Source: Candidatus Komeilibacteria bacterium RIFCSPLOWO2_01_FULL_45_10 (GTDB lineage: Bacteria; Patescibacteriota; Patescibacteriia; UBA1558; UBA10009). From it: DNA of 9,393 nt. Location of the stretch: positions 6,913 to 16,305 of the forward strand of contig MHKL01000010.1 of NCBI GenBank assembly GCA_001818835.1, given 5' to 3'. Made by a program: the position numbers and the translations under genes. The notes under the pieces were generated by a model. The model searched no databases. It was given only the letters and a program-made list of their open reading frames with translations, and was not told the origin of the DNA. Of this stretch, positions 5,603 to 9,393 are shown one piece after another; positions within the stretch are counted from its first letter, which is position 1; every line of letters starts with the position of its first letter.

Positions 5603-5636
5603 AAATCACATCAACTCTGACCGCTCACATGGTCAG

Positions 5637-5671
5637 AAAAACCCGTTTTGCCAAAAGCAACTCGGGTTTTT
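5637..5671 (+). terminator. Intrinsic terminator of the 430-residue protein gene
   Basis: AAAAACCCG (5637-5645) pairs with CGGGTTTTT (5663-5671), and within the loop TTGC pairs with GCAA. The stem ends in a T-tract (TTTTTCTTTTT). It lies 38 bases after the stop codon. Confidence 0.85.
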
Positions 5672-5685
5672 CTTTTTCATCTTGA

Positions 5686-5798
5686 CCCCGCACCACTTTT
5701 GTTTTAATAAAAATTTGTATAACTGTAGGGACAGGTTTAAAACCTGTCCCTACATATTTGATAACATATATTATAAAATTAACAAAAGTGGTGCGGGG
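5686..5798. repeat. Double palindrome: CCCCGCACC-family arms around a perfect 31-bp hairpin
   Basis: The outer arms CCCCGCACCACTTTTGTT (5686-5703) and AACAAAAGTGGTGCGGGG (5781-5798) match perfectly over 18 bp. The inner element TGTAGGGACAGGTTT (5724-5738)/AAACCTGTCCCTACA (5740-5754) is a perfect 15-bp palindrome with a single-base centre, of a kind seen dispersed in many bacterial genomes. The spacer sequences are AT-rich and asymmetrical. The outer arms share CCCCGCACC with 1579-1610. The structure most resembles one palindromic repeat inserted inside another, or a small non-autonomous element. No gene lies in 5599-5876. Confidence 0.7.
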
Positions 5799-5827
5799 TT
5801 GACATTTTTAAAAAAATCTTTTATCCT
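5799..5827 (+). promoter_or_regulatory. Possible promoter for the two small genes, -35 supplied by repeat edge
   Basis: TTGACA (5799-5804) abuts the right arm of the double palindrome (GGTGCGGGG then TTGACA) and is followed after 17 bases by TATCCT (5822-5827). The start would be near 5834, about 43 bases before the zinc-ribbon ATG. The -10 box is only a moderate match. Confidence 0.5.
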
Positions 5828-5876
5828 TAATATTCTTGGCACCTTATATCAATTTTTTCAAAATAAAGGGATTGTA

Positions 5877-6041
5877 ATGGAAAACAGAGAAGAAACGGAA
5901 AATTTGGGACGGTGCCCTCATTGCGGCACCGAGCAGGCCAAAGTCCCCTTGCCGGAAAGTCATCCGGATTATCAAAAACCGGAAACAGGAGGATTAAAAC
6001 AATATCTTTGCCAAGATTGTGGCAGAGTTTACAGAAGTTAA
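5877..6041 (+). CDS. Small zinc-ribbon protein (54 residues)
   Basis: MENREETENLGRCPHCGTEQ opens the protein, with the first knuckle Cys13-Pro-His-Cys16-Gly and the second Cys45-Gln-Asp-Cys48-Gly near the C-terminus (YLCQDCGRVYRS). Two CxxC pairs 28 residues apart are the classic single zinc-ribbon layout, used for binding nucleic acid or protein. The acidic N-terminus is short, and nothing else is present, so its partner is unknown. The frame is open for 118 codons upstream, but that part runs through the terminator and palindromes and is not credible protein. ATG 5877 has an AAAGGG stretch six bases before it. The next gene starts 11 bases after the stop, so the two are probably co-transcribed. 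Confidence 0.72.
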   Translation: MENREETENLGRCPHCGTEQAKVPLPESHPDYQKPETGGLKQYLCQDCGRVYRS

Positions 6042-6052
6042 GGAGAAAAACC

Positions 6053-6286
6053 TTGAACAGCAACACCAACCACATTTCCGGCAAAACCGATGCAGAGGTT
6101 TTGGCAGGCATAGCCAGCGGCGAAATTCATCCCAATTCCCAAATTGTTGCCCAGCACGGCCTGGCGCCGCAAACCATCTTTGAACATTTGCCACGGCCTA
6201 GCTGTATGGTCGGCTGTCTGGGTAAAATTCAACCCGATATTTGGGCCCAACTTTGGCCGGAAGACCCCTATCCTCAAGATGAATAA
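6053..6286 (+). CDS. Unrecognised small protein (77 residues), TTG start
   Basis: No family is recognised. The start is TTG 6053 because AAGGAG (6040-6045) lies seven bases upstream, overlapping the stop of the zinc-ribbon gene; no in-frame ATG exists after that site. Seen in the sequence are a hydrophilic N-terminus (NSNTNHISGKTDAEVLAGIASGEI), the central QIVAQHGLAPQTIFEHL, a Cys pair in PSCMVGCLGKI (Cys51, Cys55), and a Trp/Pro-rich acidic tail WAQLWPEDPYPQDE. It has no membrane segment. The last codons form one arm of an intrinsic terminator and the stop lies in its loop. The tight spacing to the zinc-ribbon gene suggests a two-gene unit. The Shine-Dalgarno and closely fitted terminator argue that it is a real gene. 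Confidence 0.62.
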   Translation: MNSNTNHISGKTDAEVLAGIASGEIHPNSQIVAQHGLAPQTIFEHLPRPSCMVGCLGKIQPDIWAQLWPEDPYPQDE

Positions 6287-6303
6287 ATCTTGGGGATTTT
6301 TTT
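6270..6303 (+). terminator. Intrinsic terminator overlapping the 77-residue gene
   Basis: ATCCTCAAGAT (6270-6280) pairs with ATCTTGGGGAT (6287-6297), 11 bp with one G-U pair and a six-base loop containing the stop codon, followed by a run of T (6297-6303). The coding end therefore doubles as one stem arm, as in the minus-strand HD gene. Confidence 0.85.
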
Positions 6304-6340
6304 ACCCTAAACCAGTCGCTTCGCTCCGGTTCAGGGTAAA
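6301..6340. repeat. Palindrome with CGCTTCGCTC core before uvrA
   Basis: TTTACCCT (6301-6308) pairs with AGGGTAAA (6333-6340), continuing as AACC (6310-6313)/GGTT (6328-6331) after one mismatch. The loop holds CGCTTCGCTC (6317-6326), identical to 1178-1187 and to the reverse complement of 1447-1456. It lies between the preceding terminator and the uvrA promoter. Confidence 0.65.
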
Positions 6341-6342
6341 TC

Positions 6343-6382
6343 CTTGACGAACGGACTTTAAAGATATATAATGTTCGTCAAG
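6343..6382. promoter_or_regulatory. Perfect 10-bp inverted repeat framing the uvrA promoter (candidate operator)
   Basis: CTTGACGAAC (6343-6352) and GTTCGTCAAG (6373-6382) are exact reverse complements. The left half covers the -35 box and the right half covers the expected start site, with the -10 box between. A dimeric regulator bridging both halves could block RNA polymerase. The CGAAC/GTTCG half-sites are those of Gram-positive type LexA boxes, but the spacing (20 bases rather than 4) is wrong for one classical box. Regulation by DNA damage is therefore only a suggestion. Confidence 0.5.
6344..6372 (+). promoter_or_regulatory. uvrA promoter
   Basis: TTGACG (6344-6349) and a perfect TATAAT (6367-6372) are 17 bases apart. 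Transcription would begin near 6379, giving a leader of about 32 bases without a Shine-Dalgarno. Confidence 0.85.
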
Positions 6383-6410
6383 CTTTAATCACCCCTATTC
6401 ATAAAAACCA

Positions 6411-9293
6411 ATGTCAACCGATAAAATCATTATCCGCGGTGCCCGGGTCCACAATCTTAAAAACATTGACGTGGAAATTCCGCGAGACCAATTGGTGGTG
6501 ATTACCGGCCTTTCCGGCAGCGGCAAATCATCTTTGGCTTTTGATACTATTTACGCCGAAGGCCAAAGAAGATACGTGGAATCGCTGTCCGCTTACGCCA
6601 GGCAGTTTTTGGGCCTGATGGACAAGCCGGACGTTGACCAGATTGAAGGGTTGTCACCGGCCATTTCCATTGACCAAAAATCCACTTCCCACAATCCCCG
6701 CTCCACCGTGGGCACGATTACGGAGATTTACGATTATCTCCGTCTTTTATTTGCCCGCGTCGGCCATGCCCACTGCCCCAATTGCGGCCAGGAGATTGCC
6801 ACCCAGACCACCAACCAAATTGCGGAAAAAATCTTGAACCTCCCGCAAAATTCCGAGGTCTGGCTGCTGGCGCCGGTGATTAAGGACAAAAAAGGCGAGC
6901 ACCGGCACGTGCTCTCCGAATTTAAGAAAAGCGGCTACAGCCGCGTGAGGGTGGACGGCCAAATGTACGCCATTGAAGAGGCCCTGGATTTAGATTTAGA
7001 CAAGCAGAAAAAACACACTCTGGAAGTGGTGGTGGACCGCTTAACCCCGGACCGGGAAGACAAAAAACGGCTGGTTGATTCCTTGGAAATCGTGGCGGAT
7101 TTGGGGGACGGCGTGGTCATCGCGCATCTGCCTGCCTCGTCGGCAGACAGGCCCGAGCACAAAAAAGACCTGGTTTACAGCCGGCACCTTTCCTGCCCCA
7201 AATGCGACATCAATTTGCCGAAAATCGAGCCCCGGAACTTTTCCTTTAACTCGCCCCATGGCGCCTGCCCCGAATGTTCGGGCCTGGGCACCAAGCTGGA
7301 AATCGACCCGGAACTGGTCATTCCCAATAAAAAGCTGTCTTTGGCCGAAGGCGCCATCAGGCCGTGGTCCCGAACGGCCGCCAACCAGAGTTGGTATTTT
7401 AAAATGCTGGAAAATATTTCCCGCGCCTACAAATTTTCCACCCGCGTGCCCGTCAACAAACTCACCAAAAAACAGCTGGAAATCGTTTTGCGCGGCACCG
7501 GCGAAAAACGCTACAACATGAACTACTTGAGCGACAAATTTGCCGGCGAAATCACCACCGCTTATGAGGGCGTTATTCCCAATCTGGAGCGCCGGTACCG
7601 CGAAACCGAATCCGATTACATCCGGAGTGAAATTGAACGCTACATGCGCGTTTACCAGTGCCCCCAGTGCCTGGGCAAAAGATTGCGGCCGGAAGTTTTA
7701 AGCGTTACCGTCGGCCATAAAAACATCCACGAGATTACCACCATGACCATTAAAGAGGCCACGCAATACTTTGGCCGCATCAATAACGGCAAACATCTGG
7801 AAAACATCAAATTCACCCTCCGCGAAGCCAAAATCGCCAATCAGATTTTAAAGGAAATCAAGGCGCGCCTGACTTTTTTGGAAGACGTCGGCCTTTCTTA
7901 CCTCACTTTGGACCGGGCCGCTACCACTCTTTCCGGCGGCGAATCGCAACGGATCCGGCTGGCCACCCAAATCGGCTCTTCTTTGGTGGGCGTGTTGTAC
8001 ATTTTGGACGAGCCGTCCATTGGTTTGCACCAAAAGGACAACGATAAGCTGATTAAAACCTTAAAAGCCCTGCGCGATTTGGGCAACACCATTATCGTGG
8101 TGGAACACGACGAACAGACCATTCTTAACGCCGACTGGGTGATTGACATCGGCCCGGGCGCCGGCGAACACGGCGGCGAAATCATCGCCTGCGGCACGCC
8201 CGCCGAAATCCAAAAAAACAGCGACTCCCTGACCGGCCAGTACCTGGCAGGAGAGTTAAGCATTGAACCGCCCAAAAAATACCGTTCAGGCAACGGCAAA
8301 TTTTTAGAAATCAGCGGCGCCGGCGAATTTAATCTGAAAAACATTGACGTTAAAATCCCTTTGGGAAAATTTGTCTGCATCAGTGGCGTTTCCGGAAGCG
8401 GCAAATCCACTTTAATGACCGAGATTTTGGCCAAAGCCCTAAATGCGCATTTTTACCGCGCCAAAGAACTGCCCGGCAAACACCAGGCCATCAAGGGCCT
8501 GGAACATTTGGACAAAGTGATTGACATTGACCAGTCGCCCATCGGCCGCACGCCCCGCTCCAATCCCGCCACCTACACCGGCGTCTTTACCTACATCCGG
8601 GATCTGTTCAGCGAACTGCCCGAAGCCAAAATCAGGGGCTACAAAGCCGGCCGCTTCAGCTTTAACGTGGACGGCGGAAGATGCGAGGCCTGCCAGGGCG
8701 ACGGCATGGTGAGGATTGAAATGAACTTTTTGCCCGACGTTTACGTGGAGTGCGAAGAATGCCACGCCCAGCGCTATAATCCGCAAACCCTGGAAGTCCA
8801 TTACAAAGGCAAAAACATTGCCGAAGTGCTGGCCATGACTGTTGAGGAAGCGATGAAATTCTTCGTCAACGTTCCCAATATCTACCAAAAGCTCAAGACC
8901 CTGAATGAAGTGGGTTTGGGTTACATCAAGCTGGGTCAGTCCGCCACCACTCTTTCCGGCGGCGAAGCCCAAAGGGTGAAATTGTCGGCCGAGCTTTCGC
9001 GCCGTTCCACCGGCAAAACTTTGTATATCCTGGATGAGCCGACCACCGGCTTGCACTTTGACGACATTAAAAGATTGCTTCAGGTTCTTAATAAACTGGT
9101 GGATAAGGGCAACACCGTTCTGATTATTGAACATCAGCTGGACGTCATTAAATGCGCCGACTGGATTATTGACCTCGGGCCCGAAGGCGGTGACGAAGGC
9201 GGCGAAATCGTTGCTTGCGGCACGCCCAAAGACGTGGCTAAAGTCAAGAAAAGCTATACCGGACAATATTTAAAGAAATTATTGAAAATATAA
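6411..9293 (+). CDS. uvrA: UvrABC system protein A (excision-repair damage sensor ATPase)
   Basis: This complete 960-residue UvrA has the usual length and order. UvrA is the DNA-binding ATPase that finds bulky lesions and loads UvrB in nucleotide excision repair. The first ATPase half has Walker [10 protein letters not shown] (33-41), the ABC signature [12 protein letters not shown] (508-519) and Walker [14 protein letters not shown] (528-540) followed by VVEHD. A zinc module lies at CPKC (262-265) and CPEC (286-289), with a further CPNC at 122-125 and CPQC at 417-420. The second half has GVSGSGKST (659-667), the zinc finger CEAC (758-761)...CEEC (781-784), [12 protein letters not shown] (848-859) and [12 protein letters not shown] (871-882) followed by IIEHQ. 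ATG 6411 fits the family N-terminus ([19 protein letters not shown]). There is no Shine-Dalgarno. Residues ~240-247 (LPASSADR) are encoded by a palindrome. Confidence 0.98.
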   Translation: MSTDKIIIRGARVHNLKNIDVEIPRDQLVVITGLSGSGKSSLAFDTIYAEGQRRYVESLSAYARQFLGLMDKPDVDQIEGLSPAISIDQKSTSHNPRSTVGTITEIYDYLRLLFARVGHAHCPNCGQEIATQTTNQIAEKILNLPQNSEVWLLAPVIKDKKGEHRHVLSEFKKSGYSRVRVDGQMYAIEEALDLDLDKQKKHTLEVVVDRLTPDREDKKRLVDSLEIVADLGDGVVIAHLPASSADRPEHKKDLVYSRHLSCPKCDINLPKIEPRNFSFNSPHGACPECSGLGTKLEIDPELVIPNKKLSLAEGAIRPWSRTAANQSWYFKMLENISRAYKFSTRVPVNKLTKKQLEIVLRGTGEKRYNMNYLSDKFAGEITTAYEGVIPNLERRYRETESDYIRSEIERYMRVYQCPQCLGKRLRPEVLSVTVGHKNIHEITTMTIKEATQYFGRINNGKHLENIKFTLREAKIANQILKEIKARLTFLEDVGLSYLTLDRAATTLSGGESQRIRLATQIGSSLVGVLYILDEPSIGLHQKDNDKLIKTLKALRDLGNTIIVVEHDEQTILNADWVIDIGPGAGEHGGEIIACGTPAEIQKNSDSLTGQYLAGELSIEPPKKYRSGNGKFLEISGAGEFNLKNIDVKIPLGKFVCISGVSGSGKSTLMTEILAKALNAHFYRAKELPGKHQAIKGLEHLDKVIDIDQSPIGRTPRSNPATYTGVFTYIRDLFSELPEAKIRGYKAGRFSFNVDGGRCEACQGDGMVRIEMNFLPDVYVECEECHAQRYNPQTLEVHYKGKNIAEVLAMTVEEAMKFFVNVPNIYQKLKTLNEVGLGYIKLGQSATTLSGGEAQRVKLSAELSRRSTGKTLYILDEPTTGLHFDDIKRLLQVLNKLVDKGNTVLIIEHQLDVIKCADWIIDLGPEGGDEGGEIVACGTPKDVAKVKKSYTGQYLKKLLKI
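7128..7150. repeat. Palindromic repeat inside the uvrA coding region
   Basis: CTGCCTGCC (7128-7136) and GGCAGACAG (7142-7150) form a 9-bp stem with one mismatch and a TCGTC loop. It encodes LPASSADR between the conserved VADLGDG region and the zinc module. The motif resembles intergenic CTGCCTGCC-type palindromes, and CCTGCC/GGCAGG also occurs at 1267-1272/1294-1299. It keeps the frame and lies where UvrA proteins vary in sequence. Confidence 0.5.
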
Positions 9294-9300
9294 TAAATGG

Positions 9301-9334
9301 AAAAGCCGGCTCTTGAATTGATGAGTCGGCTTTT
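9301..9334. terminator. Bidirectional terminator after uvrA
   Basis: AAAAGCCGGCTC (9301-9312) pairs with GAGTCGGCTTTT (9323-9334), 12 bp with one G-U pair and a 10-base loop. Runs of A and T on either side let it work on both strands. It starts eight bases after the uvrA stop. Confidence 0.88.
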
Positions 9335-9392
9335 AAGTTTCCGGCGGCTTTTCCGGCAGTGGTTGCAAGTCAAAACTAATATAATCGGCGGG
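9333..9392 (-). CDS. Possible C-terminal tail of a converging gene, cut by window edge
   Basis: On the minus strand a frame enters from the window edge, reads PADYISFDLQPLPEKPPET and stops with TAA at 9333-9335, exactly at the edge of the bidirectional terminator. The Pro/Glu-rich tail and the position fit the end of a gene convergent with uvrA. With only 19 residues no family can be assigned, and an open frame of this length can arise by chance. Confidence 0.35.
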   Translation of the reverse strand, partial: PADYISFDLQPLPEKPPET

Positions 9393-9393
9393 A

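Noticed and set aside
5523..5876. N-terminal extension of the zinc-ribbon frame
   Set aside because: The frame is open, but it runs across the end of the upstream gene, the terminator and the double palindrome. The translated part is low-complexity Phe/Asn/Lys sequence without family character. ATG 5877 is the sensible start.
6348..6377. Classical LexA (SOS) box in front of uvrA
   Set aside because: The CGAAC and GTTCG half-sites are present but 20 bases apart rather than 4, so a standard box cannot be called; reported only as a candidate operator.
8439..9266. Long open frame of 275 codons on the minus strand inside uvrA
   Set aside because: It lies opposite a certain uvrA coding sequence, is rich in Ala/Gly/Phe/Val as expected of an antisense shadow, and has no ribosome-binding site or recognisable domain.

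Overview
The window looks like a piece of a small Patescibacteria (Candidate Phyla Radiation) type chromosome. This is inferred from general style: Lys and Glu codons are mostly AAA and GAA, housekeeping genes are tightly packed and often lack a Shine-Dalgarno sequence, promoters are of the TTGACA-17-TATAAT type, and nearly every intergenic gap is filled with nested palindromes. No in-frame TGA is used as a sense codon, so the standard bacterial code fits. No rRNA, tRNA, CRISPR array or transposase gene was recognised.

Layout. Positions 2-1061 hold the 3' end of der (ribosome-assembly GTPase) and a complete pth (peptidyl-tRNA hydrolase), one base apart, ending in a giant nested terminator hairpin. 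Positions 1062-1655 carry no gene but are almost entirely palindromic: a nested terminator (1081-1229), two related inverted-repeat units sharing an identical 25-bp right end (1249-1378, 1411-1505), and two compact hairpins (1551-1574, 1579-1610). On the minus strand, 1656-2300 encodes an HD-domain phosphohydrolase. Divergent from it, 2405-4076 encodes a two-gene operon: a MYG1/UPF0160-like (DHH-type) putative phosphoesterase and a second, unrelated-looking HD-domain protein. After another nested terminator, 4306-5598 encodes a 430-residue protein that aligns over its length with the MYG1-like protein but has lost the DHHQ metal motif. Positions 5599-5876 hold a terminator and a double palindrome. 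Then come two tiny genes, a 54-residue zinc ribbon (5877-6041) and an unrecognised 77-residue protein started from TTG (6053-6286), followed by uvrA (6411-9293) with its own promoter inside a perfect 10-bp inverted repeat, a bidirectional terminator, and a possible converging gene tail.

The most unusual content is twofold. First, two HD-domain proteins and two MYG1-like proteins, one an apparent pseudo-enzyme, lie within 4 kb. The divergent members of each pair (1656-2300 and 4306-5598) share promoter sequence, a strong Shine-Dalgarno and a codon style unlike their neighbours. Second, the palindromes form a nested, mix-and-match set. The same outer arms occur with different cores and the same core occurs in different arms, and one palindrome appears to lie in frame inside uvrA.
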